Assembly (NCBI GenBank): GCA_054661495.1
Contig: BAAFSQ010000022.1
Location: forward strand, 1 to 64,000
Reading direction: 5' to 3'
DNA length: 64,000 bases
From: Zygophlyctis sp. KS116
Lineage: Eukaryota; Chytridiomycota
Shown: positions 47,613-58,606 of the stretch, in pieces
Layout of the letters: the number at the start of each line of letters is the position of its first letter
Numbering within the stretch: the stretch's first letter is position 1
Program-made: the position numbers and the translations under genes
The notes under the pieces: generated by a model
The model's database searches: none
The model's input: the letters and a program-made list of their open reading frames with translations, nothing else
What the model was told of the DNA's origin: nothing

Positions 47613-48799
47613 TTATCTTAATCTAACCAAATACACTCCTTGCCTTTTATCAGCCATAGATCCGATACTCCAAGTTACTCCACGTGAATTTAAAAAGCTT
47701 TCAACACTAGGACATAAAGAGGAATAGGATTTACGAGAGTGATTTCCTGTGCCTGTTATCAGAGTCAGGTTTGAATTTGGGCTTTGGGAAAATACTAGAG
47801 ATAAAATAGAAGAAATTTCTTGAGGGTGGAGACCATGAAGATCAATAATTCCATTGGTTTTCCAGTCTGGATTCCTTTCAGAAAATAATTTTACGGCAGC
47901 AGATGCATGCAGATTTTGTAACTGAGAATTTAAAGATTGGGCTTGAGAAGAATAGGCTTTAGCAGCAGCCTTATTCCCTGATAAATAACATTCAGTTGCT
48001 CTATTACTTTTAAAAAGAGATTTTACCTTTGAAACAGCTTGTTTCTTTCTAAAGCTACTTGGATAGCAGTTTCACGATGTTTAAAGTATGAAGTTGCCAA
48101 AGTATCCCCTGTACTTACCCAGGGAATATCTACTAGAATCTGAGAAGACTTTAAAGGTCTTGTCGGGGTAACAGATTCAAGTTTAACATCTTTCCTATCT
48201 GTTCTTTTCACTACTTGACCATAATTTGGAGTATTAAAATTAAATAGAGTAGAATCTGAGGTTTGGCCTAATGTAGGAAATTCAAGAGAATTGAAAACAA
48301 CATTGTTTGTTTTTATATCATTCTTAACGGTTGGAGCTTTATCGTTTGAGACAGAGTTCAGCTTATCATAGACTTGATCTCCATGCATAAATTGACAAGA
48401 ATCCCCTCGATTACATGATCCCATAAGCCAATATTTACAAACTTTAGCATCTAAATCATGCGAAAACCAACAGTCCTTTCTATAACATCCGCCTGATAAA
48501 AAGTGGCGACAAACTTGCTTCTTCTTTACAGCATCTTCATGATACATTTGATTAGTAGCGGCTTCAAGATCATAGCCATGATCAGCTAATAGCTTTTCAA
48601 TATCATCGGAAGACATTTGAGGGAAAAGATTAGATAGCATTTGAACTGGAGAGTAAAAGTCTATAGAGTTTATTTGATCATCTTGATCATTGGTCGGATC
48701 ATTTGATTCATTAAGTAAATCTCTAGTCCAATCATCGATTCTTGAATAGTCTTCTGCTTCGGGTGCTGCAAGTGGTTCAAAACCAGGCGGAAAACTCAT
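47613..48799 (-). CDS. CCCH zinc-finger protein with C-terminal Smr domain
   Basis: Two exons, 386 aa. The N-terminal part has a CUE-like helix set (LSNLFPQMSSDDIEKLLADH), then two CCCH fingers (CRHFLSGGCYRKDCWFSH and CKYWLMGSCNRGDSCQFMH), a disordered middle, and after the intron a DUF1771-like region (CYLSGNKAAAKAYSSQAQSL) leading to an Smr domain with IDLHGLHPQE and TGTGNHS. This order matches fungal CCCH-Smr proteins that act in RNA quality control (Cue2/N4BP2-like nuclease fold). The intron is taken as 48001-48026 (26 nt); an alternative 20-nt form is also in frame. The start codon overlaps the ASNSD1 stop as ATGA on the same strand. Confidence 0.85.
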
Positions 48800-50460
48800 T
48801 TCAGGTCCAAAATAGCCTGGCCCTTGTCGTCAGATTCAATTTTGGCTGTCCTTGATCCAAATTGAATGGCTCTTTTAGGCTCGCTAGATACCCCAGTACA
48901 TTTCAGTTCATGATGACACAGCAGCCTAAGTAATAATTTATCTCCCATTCCTTTAGGATATCTAAGATCCATCTTAATAAATATGGGGATTTCAGAAACT
49001 GTTTTCAACAAGTTTTCATCGAGAAACGGAAATCTGACTTCTTTTCCATGGTCAGAAATGATTCGATCATCTCTTCCAAGATTTCTTGTTGAAATTCTAT
49101 CCATATCCAATTGTATTTCTTGTAAAAGTCCTTCCCAACCATGATTTGAGAATGATGATGAATGTCGAGAGTATCCCCCAAATAATTCATCTGCACCAAG
49201 CCCACTCAGTAGAACCTTTGCGGTAGTTTTATACGGTTTAGAATTCAAATATCCTATACATAAACTTAAAAATCTTACCAATACCGGAACTTGCAAACCA
49301 TAAAGCCATAGCTATGCTTAAATCCATGACTGATGAACATGGGTACATGAGTTTTAAAACTCTTGGTTTAGCTTCAATATATTCCTTGAACGGAACGTTA
49401 ATTTCAATAAAATTCCAAATTCTATCAGGAAATCTAAAAGACAATTCTTGATGAGAACGCCTTCCAGTTATCCTATCAGGAACATCAAAAGATGAATTGG
49501 ATTTTCTTGGATTTTCAAAAGCTACATTTAACAAATCAATCGGCTCATCCCGATTTAAAATAGCATGAGAAATTCCTGCAATTATAGTACAGTCTAATCC
49601 TCCAGAAAACAATATAGCTAATCTAGGTCTACTTTGATTGCCGAGACTTTGAATACAGGAAATTCGTGATTTTAAAGAAGCATAAAGAACCTCGTACAAA
49701 GATCTTATAGCTTGATGATATTGATTTGTAATGTTAAAATCGTAAAGATTTGATTTGGGAGTATAATCCTCTAGAGGCAATTCAAGATTTAATCTTGGTA
49801 TACCCTTTTTATCTAAATCACTCCACAAGACATGCTTGGAATCCAAGTCTAAACTTTGATCTAAATAGTATAGACCAGTCGTAGAGACCTCTTCCCATTC
49901 ATCGTCTCCTAGAAAATCCTAAATTTAAATTTAGAAATTAAAAATACTGTTGCAACTGATGCCAAAACTATAGAGTCTTTTGACTTCAACTTGAGAAGGG
50001 ATCTCCTACCTAAAAAGTCCCTACCATAATATAACCTTTGTAATGATTTTTTCCAATATACAAATGCAAAAGGACCAGTAATGCCAGATATGATTTTTAA
50101 TATTCCTTCATGAGACTGTTCCTCATTCAATAATTTTGATAGAAACTCTGTATCATTTCCCATTCCCAACTGATTGTAGAACTCTCCGCCAAATATTTCC
50201 CCATTAAACAGTAACAAGTTGCCATTAATTTCAGTGGGCTGGATAACTTTATCTCCTCTTAAATGCAAAACCCATCCATGCATTATGATTTGCAGAGTTT
50301 GAGTTTGGAAAGTCTTGATAGAGTAAGCGTCGGGACCTATATTTACTGATAGTCAATTACCTCTATTCTTGTTTAATGAATCTTGTAATGCCGAAAGCTT
50401 CTGATTCGGACTAATGCAATCGCTTGATACTGTACTAACACAGACTGCTAATCCGCACAT
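48796..50460 (-). CDS. ASNSD1: Asparagine-synthetase domain-containing protein ASNSD1
   Basis: Four exons (introns 50337-50360, 49919-49947, 49254-49278) encode 528 aa. The N-terminal glutaminase-type domain starts MCGLAVCVS with Cys2 in place, then HGWVLHLRGDKV, LLLFNGEIFGGEFYN and GRDFLGRRSLL; the synthetase part has LFSGGLDCTIIAG (PP-loop) and LLSGLGADELFGGYSRH. Sequence order and the long linker match ASNSD1 rather than true asparagine synthetase. The presence of Cys2 and the PP-loop suggests retained chemistry, but the substrate is not established for the family. The 5' end is 11 nt from the AOS1 start; the stop overlaps the next start as ATGA. Confidence 0.9.
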
Positions 50461-50471
50461 TCAAATTTGAA
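50460..50471. promoter_or_regulatory. 12-bp palindrome between two divergent start codons
   Basis: TTCAAATTTGAA spans the whole 11-nt gap between the ATG codons of ASNSD1 (minus) and AOS1 (plus). It is a perfect palindrome. There is no room for a conventional promoter, so control sites must lie in coding sequence or the transcripts overlap at their 5' ends. Confidence 0.5.
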
Positions 50472-51437
50472 ATGGTAAAAGAAATTTCTGTTCAGGAAGC
50501 TGCTCTCTATGATCGTCAAATTAGACTATGGGGAATGGATGCTCAGGCTAGAATGCGATCAACGCATGTCTTGGTTGTTGGGATGAATGGCCTCGCAAAC
50601 GAAGTTGTAAAGAATATCGTTTTGGCAGGGATTGGAAGATTGACTATTCTATCAAATGATCTAGTAGGAGAAACCGGATGTCAGTTTTTTAGTAGAAAGG
50701 AGGATGTTGGATTCAAGCTTGATAATGCATTACCTAGAATTCAGGCATTAAATCCAACAGTGCAAGTAGAAATTGATACAAGATTCTGGAGAGATTTAGA
50801 GGATGATTACTTAAAGAAATTTCAGCTGATAGTTTTATGTAGCGGGGATCAAAATGATTTAGCTAGGATGAATGATTTTTGTTCAAGGCTAAAGATAAAG
50901 TTTCTAGCGAGTAGATTAGATGGGTTTTATGGTTTTATTTTTTCAGATTTAGGAACTGGATTCAAGTTTAAAAGGTAATAAATATAAAGTTTTGAATCTA
51001 GGCAAGCAGATACAGATTGGAAAACAGTAGATTTTGTTTCATGGAATGTTGCCACTAGACACACTTGGGATTCTCGTGGTTTGGCGGGAAAAGCAGAAAG
51101 AAAGTTTAAGAGGAGTGTTTCTCACGTATACTTTTTATATGCTATACTATGGAAATGTTCTGAATGCAAAATTAGTTTCAAAGATTTTGATGCAGTTTTA
51201 AAAGTGAAAACTGATCTTTTGGCCGAAATGGGAGTTTATGACGCTTTTATTTCAAGTGATCTAATTCAAGACTTTCTTGGGATGATTGGAACAGAGATTG
51301 CTCCATCGGCAGCAATATTGGGTGGTGTATTAGCTCAAGAGATTTTAAAGATTATTTCAGAAAATGAAATGCCCATCTATAATTACTTTGGATTTGATGC
51401 ACAAGAGCCCAGTGGAATAATTATGTCTCTAAAATAA
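50472..51437 (+). CDS. AOS1: SUMO-activating enzyme subunit 1
   Basis: Half of the SUMO E1 (Aos1-Uba2) that adenylates SUMO in the nucleus. Two exons (intron 50975-51001) give 312 aa. It begins ISVQEAALYDRQIRLWGMDA, the E1 signature, followed by HVLVVGMNGLANEVVKNIVL (Rossmann), the conserved Arg in SRKEDVG, and the C-terminal GTEIAPSAAILGGVLAQEIL. It lacks the catalytic Cys domain, as this subunit does. The middle RHTWDSRGLAGK/FLYAIL portion is poorly conserved. The start codon is 11 nt from that of ASNSD1. Confidence 0.93.
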
Positions 51438-51485
51438 TATTTACGATTTACAGATTTTAATCGATAGATATTTCCGAATTTGAGA

Positions 51486-53588
51486 ATGACAGAGGATAAT
51501 CAGGAATTGAAATCTGACTGCAAGAAAAGACGTGCTCATGACATAGTTTGGCTAATATTGTTTATCCTCGTTCAGTTTGGAATGATTGTCTTGGTTATCT
51601 TTTCAACCAAATATGGGAGCGTTGATCGGTAGGATGCATTCAAAATTCTAAATCAAGGTTGAGATATGGAAGGGACTCTCTAGGGAATTATTGTGGGACT
51701 CAAGTTGGCAGAGATTCTGAAAGAGATTTGGTTGATTCGCGTTATCTCTACTATTTCGACTATTTAAATACTTCAAGTTATAAACGATGTTTGACTAGCT
51801 GTCCTACATCATCATCTTTAGTTTGCAAATACGATGTTGAGCCTATGAATGCATCTAATGTAATAGCAATAGTAAGCAACGCGAAGCCGATGCAATTAGT
51901 CACTAATGATTGTATTGCGGGAATTCCCAGTAAATCAATCGCATATAGATGCATTCCTCAAGCATTATTTGATGCTGTGTTGGATTCTGGATCTTTGAAT
52001 GGAACCAATTCTACAGTAAAACAATTGACATCTACACTGACGGCTGAACTAAATTCAAGAACTTTAGCACAGACAATATTTCAAGATTTATATCCATTTT
52101 GGTGGATAATATTGGCATCGCTAGGAATCTCTTTGGTTTTAAGTATAATTTGGCTTCTTTCTCTTCGAATTACTGGATCATTATTTATTTGGACAACTTT
52201 GGGGCTATTAATATTAGTCGTCAATGCTCTGGCGGCTTTTCTAATTTATAATTACGTGCAGATAAAGGTTTTCAATCAGGAATTATACAAGACAGGATTT
52301 GAAAGAATAGATAACAGTCTCATGAATGAAAATCTACTTTTGGCATTATCTATTGTTGCAGTGTTGATCGTTCTGATATTTATAACTTTGGTTTGCTGTA
52401 GCTTTAGAAGTCTCAAGATTGGAATAGCATTATTGAACGAAACAACCAAAGTCTTTAAAGCAATGCCTCTAATGACTTTCTATCCAATCATAAAATACGT
52501 GATAATTTTGGGAGCATCAGCACTCTATCTATATACTGTTGCTCTTCTATCTACTTCGGGGGAAATGATTACTGAACAGCTAAATTCTGAAGGGGCTAAT
52601 CAATCATCAGCATTAAGCAATACAACTGCAACTTCTATTCTTAAATTCGAACCTAATGTGTATCATATAATATTGTATTTTACTATTTAGATCATATCAG
52701 TATTTAATCATTTATGCGACTTTTTGGTATTTATGGTTTGTAGGATTTATAGCTGCTGCTACTCATTGTGTAATTGCAGGTGCTGTTGGCACATGGTAAG
52801 TTAAATCTATAAACAGTAGGTATTGGACTTATGATAAAAAATCACTACCAAAAAATCAAATCTCTAGATCATTAGGTAGACTATTGTACTATCATTTGGG
52901 ATCTATAGCTTTGGGTTCTCTACTAATTGCACTTTTCCAGATGCTTAGAATAGTTTTAACATATTTGTACAACAAAGCCAAAGCTTCAACCAATAAAGTT
53001 TTGCAGTATGTTTTAGCTTGTGTATTATGTTGCACTACTCTCATTCAAAACGTTTTAAGTCTTATTAACAAAAATGCATATATAGAGGTAGTTGTTTTAC
53101 GTTAATATACAGATTGCTGTGTATGGCTATTCTTTCTGTAAAGGCGCAAAGATCGCATCTTCAACTTTATCTCGAAATGCAATTCAATTCATTGCTATTT
53201 CATGGATCTCTGGGTTTCTATCACTTTGTGGAAAGTTTTTAATTTCCTGCCTTACATGTATTGCGGCTATTGTAATGTTTAATCATTTTGTGGGAATGGA
53301 TGCTATTTCATCTAATTTTGCTGTTTTGATAGTCGTAAGTCTATTTTGGAATTCTCATGTAATTAGATTGTATTTATCATGTCGTACTTTGTTTCGGACA
53401 TTTTCATGACCGTTTTTGAATCAACCGTCTCAACTGTCTTCCTTTGTTTCTGCGAAGATCTAGAAAAAAACAACGGCACCACTTCCCCATACTATATGTC
53501 TGATTCTCTAAAAGCACTGTTGCATCATCGTTCTGCAGCTTTTGTTGGGGACCAACACAGAAAAGAAAAGTCCGACGGCGGTTTTTAA
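51486..53588 (+). CDS. Choline transporter-like protein (CTL/SLC44, Pns1 type)
   Basis: Multi-span membrane protein, about 650 aa. TM1 (VWLILFILVQFGMIVLVIFS) is followed by the family motif LRYGRDSLGNYCG, a glycosylable lumenal loop with CxxxC pairs, and nine further hydrophobic segments, with CVIAGAVGTWYWTYDKKSLP, LGRLLYYHLGSIALGSL and NKNAYIEIAVYGYSFCKGAK as CTL landmarks. Introns 51629-51657, 52796-52819, 53088-53112 and 53335-53366. A fifth intron after FEPN is uncertain: removing 52658-52700 (43 nt) or 52675-52690 (16 nt) both keep the frame (649 or 658 aa). Transport of choline or ethanolamine is known for animal members only. Confidence 0.87.
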
Positions 53589-53596
53589 GAAATTAA

Positions 53597-55070
53597 ATGT
53601 GGGGACAATTGGCAATATTTAGTCCAAACTCTCAAATGATCATTAAAAGTATAAATTTAATAAATTAATTGCAGATTGTGTTTTAAACGAAACTACCCTT
53701 TCTTTTGGACGCTCTGATGCTAACCAAGTCCAAATACCACAAATGAATTGTTCAAAGATGCACTTTGTAATAACTAAAATGGATGGGATGATCCTCATAA
53801 AAGATTGCAATTCTTTAAATGGCACATTCTTAAACTCAAACAAAATCCCTAAAGGACAGTTTGTGACTCTGGGGCACCTCAACGAAGTGCAAGCGGGTGA
53901 CTTTTTTTGCATCTTTATGGATTGCATAAATCATGCAAACTTTTATTTACCAATGGTAAATAAGTACTATATCTGCCAGCATAATGATCTTGGAAAAGGG
54001 ACGTTTGCTACGGTGAAATTAGCGTAAGATTCCAAACAGCAAAGCTAGTTCGGACGGTTCTCAAAATCATATTTGATCCAAGTTTTTAGTTTAGACTTGA
54101 AAGATTATATTTAGAGAAACATATTCGCTTACAGTCTAAACAAATAGGTTTGATAGTAAAACCGGACAAAGGCTTGCTTGTAAGGTTATCTCAAAGAAAA
54201 TTATTGGAAAATCAGCTTTAAAAGAAACGAGATTGGAAAAACAGCATCTAGAGCAAGAAATAAGTATTCTTTTTAAGATTAGTCACCCAAATATCGTAAA
54301 AGTTCACGATGTAGTTCAAACTGATGACTTTGTCTACATATTCTTGGATCGTATACAGGGAGGTAACAGTTTTTCAATTAAGTATATTTAGGGGAATTGT
54401 TTGACTATATTGTGAAAAATGATGGCATTAAAGAATATGAATCAAAATTTCTTTTTTATCAAATCATTCATGGGATAAAAGTATATTTTAAATGTTAATT
54501 AAATAGTATTTGCATGATTTGAATATAACTCATCGGGATCTAAAACCAGAAAATCTCTTGCTAGAGTCCTGCAATCCTTTTTCTAGAGTAATTCTTACCG
54601 ATTTTGGAATGGCGAAAATGCTAGATACTCGAGGTCTGGAAAGAATGAAAACAAAATGTGGAACAGTAGACTATCTTGCTCCTGAAATTTTAATGAATAA
54701 TGGGATCAAAGGATACTCTCAAAAAGTAGATATTTGGAGTTTGGGAGTAATACTTTATGCTATGCTTTCAGGAAACTTGCCTTTTGAACAACAAGACGTT
54801 AATTCATATTACTTGCGTAGAAACAATATGTCTCAAGAATCTTTTCAAATCCTTAATTTTCCTGAATCTCAAGGATGGGATGCTGTTAGTGCCGATGCCA
54901 AGGATTTGATTAAATGTCTATTACAACTTAATCCAGAAAATAGACTATCAGTATCTGAAATATTTGATCATCCATGGATATCTAGTCAATCTGAAATATT
55001 GGAAAAATTGTATAGCAAAGTATTGATAAAGTCTGGGGCAATTTCAATCTCGGAAATCGTTTCGCGTTAA
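53597..55070 (+). CDS. FHA-domain checkpoint-type kinase (Chk2/Cds1/Rad53-like)
   Basis: Five exons, 422 aa; introns 53649-53674, 54024-54147 (124 nt), 54363-54391 and 54481-54506. An FHA domain (residues ~20-95: LSFGRSDANQVQIP, SKMHFVITK, DCNSLNGTFLN) reads phosphothreonine; the kinase follows with GKGTFATVKLAFDSKTGQRL, ACKVISKK, HRDLKPENLLLE, DFGMAK, CGTVDYLAPEIL and CLLQLNPENRLS. All catalytic residues are present. There is no N-terminal SQ/TQ cluster and no long C-terminal tail, so it is shorter than Chk2 or Rad53 and resembles a reduced form. The DNAAF6 start codon lies one nucleotide after its stop. Confidence 0.9.
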
Positions 55071-55071
55071 A

Positions 55072-55617
55072 ATGAATACTGCCCATTTAGAGTCTCTAAC
55101 TCAATTGCTGTCTGATAATAGACCGCTTGAACATGATTTAATCCCTAAAAATACAGTGAGTACCGAGAAACCAAGGAAAAATCCTGATAAAGACATTATG
55201 TGGGACGAGGATGAAATTGCTGAAAGTATAGATGTTGATCCACGTCCATGTCCAGAGTATTTTTTCATTTAAACTTACAAAAGTTATGAAATTAGCTATC
55301 GGCAAAAAGTATGCACAGAAGACATGTTTCTTGGGATGAGTGGCAAGATGCCTTCCATAATCCATTCGGACGACTTGATCATTGACATAAAGCTCCCAAA
55401 AGTTTCTATAAAGAATGTCGTACTCACAGTTTTAACGAACAATGTTGATCTTAGATGTCCGGAATTGTAAATCTTAATTATTATAATTAATAGTAAACTT
55501 GATCTGTCATTGCCAAAATCCGTGGGGAAGGATTTAGGGAAAGCAGAGTGGGACTCTACCAATCAAATACTCAAGCTTACATTACCAATCATTAATGAAT
55601 TAAAGATATTTGGTTGA
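55072..55617 (+). CDS. DNAAF6: Dynein axonemal assembly factor 6 (PIH1D3)
   Basis: Cytoplasmic HSP90-linked factor needed to pre-assemble axonemal dynein arms, found only in lineages with motile flagella. Three exons (introns 55257-55283 and 55467-55493) give 163 aa. The N-terminal DEDEIAESID acidic motif, PDYEISYRQKVCTEDMFLG, DLIIDIKLPKVSIKNVVL, DLRCPEFKLDLSLPKSVG and the end ILKLTLPIINELKIFG match the single CS/PIH domain of PIH1D3. The gene begins one nucleotide after the kinase stop on the same strand. Confidence 0.92.
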
Positions 55618-55663
55618 TTTAGTCTTACTGAGATCTATCGGAAATTACTTACGGAAAGTTTCA

Positions 55664-57593
55664 ATGCTTTCTACTGGAAAGCAACGGCCGAAGACTTGTA
55701 TTTCAGACAAAAGAAATAATAACAATCTAAAGATCAGGCCAAAGACTAGCTCAGTTAAACCAAAGCCGATCCATTCATCTCAAAGGAAAGATGCTGCAAA
55801 AAATAACAGTAATGCTGATGCAGTCCAAACCAAAGAATATTCGGCTGGAAAGGTATGCTTTAGCGCATGCACTCAGCGGCCACAGTTGGTATCAAAGGAA
55901 ACCCGGCCATATACGGCTCCTGAATCGCATCAGATCCCTTTTGATTTCGATCAAAGAGTGCCACTTTTTGACGAATCCGAATATTTATATTTGCATGTTC
56001 CTGATGAAGGAACGGACTCAGAAGGAGAGCATTATATACATAATAGAAGGCCAAAAATGGACATTAAATCAAGTCGTCGTAAGTTGAATTCTTTAATAGA
56101 AAGATTCTGGTCAATATTTGTATTATCTTTCAAAGTTGAATGGAAAAAATGTAAGAATAGTTAAAGGAATAGATGTAGAAGCTCAAATGTATCTATTAAA
56201 TCACTTTTAATATGATAGATGCAAACAGGACAAAAAATTTAATGTCATGGACAATGGCATAAAAGAGATTCGATTGGGTATGCGAAATACGAAAACAGCT
56301 CCCAGCTTTGAGCAAAAGCTAAAAGGGAAACCAAGTACAGGTTTAACCATGAATTATCCTACAATTCTCACTGAAGATGAGAATAATCAATTCATTACTG
56401 TAAATGTCTGATCAGAATTAAATATAGCCAAATAGACCAAAGAAGAATCCAATAGCCAAAAATGCAGTCCCAATCATGGATGAAAAGATTAAACACGATT
56501 TCCCTGAACAATTTCATAATAATGCAGGTAGGAGATTAACAACTGCTCGCAGGAAATCACTCAGTGGTAATCGTAATAACTTTTTGGAAAATTCCCTTCA
56601 CTTGTATTCATTAAAGCAGAAGAAAGCTCCCTTGGCAGATTTTGAAGAGGAATCGACTGGAGATACTGGGGAACAAACATGTCAATCTTCTCGAAAGTCC
56701 TCACTCCGTAAAAGCATCGAGTCGCCTTCACAAATATCTCAGACCCCATCTAGGCGCAAAAGTATTTTAAAAATCAACGAAGCATTTTCATATTCTCCTC
56801 AGGCTTTGAGTCGTAAAAGTATTCTCATCGTGAAATCAAGCTCTGAAAGTCCTCTGTCGCATACATCATCAAATTCTGGAATTGAACCCCCAGGAGTATC
56901 TCAGCTATCTGTTGATTTACCCTTGAATGCTTCTTCAGTAAATGCTTCAAAAGATAGCCATTTAGATGATTTGTTTACTGTGACTGATTTAAGTATAATG
57001 TGAATTATTATTGACAAATAGATGATTCTGTTATCAAAAATATTCTAAGGACAGTAAGTAAAGCTAATAGAATGGTTAATCGCAGAATAAATCCTGTTCC
57101 AGAGCCCAAAATTTATCAAAAGAAGCCTAGAAGACCCGCGCTGTTTTCTGGGCAAAATGATGAATGTAATAATGAAGACATTTCGGATCTTAATGATAAA
57201 CCAAGCGCTCCGCGAAGGAACTCTGTAGATGTCTCAGCTGTCATGAAGAACTCATTTGTTGGGAGACGAGTCTCTGTGATTTTGGAAAGAATAAATCTTG
57301 AAGCGCCAGAAGTTGTAGATTACGAAGAAGAAGGTAGTCAAGACGATTCGATGCCTCTCTTGACTAATTACACAAGTACTTCTTCGCAGGATTTCAAAAA
57401 GAGTGATCGCCGATTTTCAGCAAATAGTTTTCTAGGCCCATCACTTAAGGTAACATTTTAATTTCTAAATAATAAGATTCCAGGGCTCTCGCATAATTCT
57501 ACATTTAATAGTTTGAAACCATCTGGATCTTTTGTTTTGGGCAACAATGAAAGCACAAAGAAAAGAGTGGACCCCTCAGAGTCAAAGCTTTAA
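55664..57593 (+). CDS. Ser/Arg-rich protein with RKS repeats, unknown
   Basis: Seven or eight exons, about 580-590 aa. The N-terminal region is basic (RPKTSSVKPKPIHSSQRKD); the central part has a repeated phosphosite-like motif (SRKSSLRKSIE, SRRKSILKIN, SRKSILIVKSS), and a later SAPRRNSVDVSAVM / GRRVSVILERI / DRRFSANSF series of the RRxS type. Clear introns: 56189-56218, 56400-56427, 56993-57021 and 57450-57476. Less certain: 56151-56172 (22 nt), 56079-56099 or -56135, and 55853-55876 (24 nt, stop-free). One exon between them is only 16 nt. The many RxxS sites suggest regulation by AGC kinases. It starts 46 nt after DNAAF6, so a flagellar role is possible but unproven. Confidence 0.6.
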
Positions 57594-57633
57594 ATCAAAC
57601 ATTTTAAAGATTTAAAATCATTAAAAATTCTTT

Positions 57634-58554
57634 TTAAGACGACAAATGAGTAATATATTTTTTCAATATCTGAGTTATCAACGTGTGAGAGCATTCTGAA
57701 TCCAATCTTGAACATTCTTTACGTAAATCATTATTTGGATCCTCTGATTTTTCCATTGAAACACCTTTAGAAAGAGTCATTTCACCAATTTTCTCTGCAA
57801 AATCATTCACTTGATTAGAAAAAACATCTTTTTTCGACAAATGTGTTTGTGATGCTAATGCTTGAATCCAATATTTTTTTGATAATGCCTCTAAAAGCCT
57901 TTTATTACCATCAGACTTGAATATAGACACATTTAACGAATAATAATCATTACAATGAACCCCATAATCTTGTATTTTTTGTCTTGGAATTGATGATATA
58001 CTAGATTTGATTACAGACTTAAAATTATTGAAAAAATATACCTCTTTTGGCCTATCATTATTATCTTTAAAAGTCCTAAAAGCTCCAATTTCTACTCTCC
58101 CATTAGCAACTGTCCTATGAGGATCTATAACAATTGCCACCCAAGGCTCTTGCCATTGTTGGTGTAATCTTTGTGTCGCAACATCTATACCTGATAACCA
58201 ACAACCATATCCAGGATGTGAATGATACCATCCAATAACATTTTCCAATCTATTAATTTTCTTTAGATATTCCAAGTGGCTAACCATGTATTCGTAACCT
58301 TCCTGTGCCGCATTAACTCTAGTTTCTGTTCCTTCTACCGGTAAAGCAAAAGAATCAATGACAATAAAAGAATCTTTATCTATTTTCCCAATCAACAGTC
58401 CCATAATTTCTATATCTCCTCCAGACTCTGCATGGATCGACATATTCATGATTGATAGCGCAGATACATGTACGTTTTTAAAGAACATTGGACTATTATT
58501 AGAGAAAGTATACATACTCTGATAGCCATGGCTTTGAAGCAACTTGCGATTCAT
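57634..58554 (-). CDS. CSN5: COP9 signalosome subunit 5 (JAMM deneddylase)
   Basis: Catalytic subunit that removes Nedd8 from cullins. A single 306-aa frame from the chosen ATG: VSALSIMNMSIHAESGGDIE, MGLLIGKI, DSFALPVEGTETRVNAA, the zinc-binding JAMM motif HSHPGYGCWLSGID and WVAIVIDPHRTVANGRVEIG are all intact, so it is an active metalloprotease, not a CSN6-type inactive relative. The frame is open 40 codons further (ATG at 58674), but that extension lacks similarity and lies opposite the first exon of the CWC16 gene; the internal start MNRKLLQ is preferred. The C-terminal tail is divergent. No introns. Confidence 0.92.
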   Translation of the reverse strand: MNRKLLQSHGYQSMYTFSNNSPMFFKNVHVSALSIMNMSIHAESGGDIEIMGLLIGKIDKDSFIVIDSFALPVEGTETRVNAAQEGYEYMVSHLEYLKKINRLENVIGWYHSHPGYGCWLSGIDVATQRLHQQWQEPWVAIVIDPHRTVANGRVEIGAFRTFKDNNDRPKEVYFFNNFKSVIKSSISSIPRQKIQDYGVHCNDYYSLNVSIFKSDGNKRLLEALSKKYWIQALASQTHLSKKDVFSNQVNDFAEKIGEMTLSKGVSMEKSEDPNNDLRKECSRLDSECSHTLITQILKKYITHLSS

Positions 58555-58606
58555 GGCTGGCTTGATCGAATGAATACATAGCGTAGGGGAGTTGGTAGGC
58601 TGATCA

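Noticed and set aside
54024-54147. H/ACA snoRNA in the long kinase intron
   Set aside because: A hairpin and an ACA triplet near the intron end are present, but no convincing H box (ANANNA) or first hairpin was found, and the ACA lies too near the splice site.
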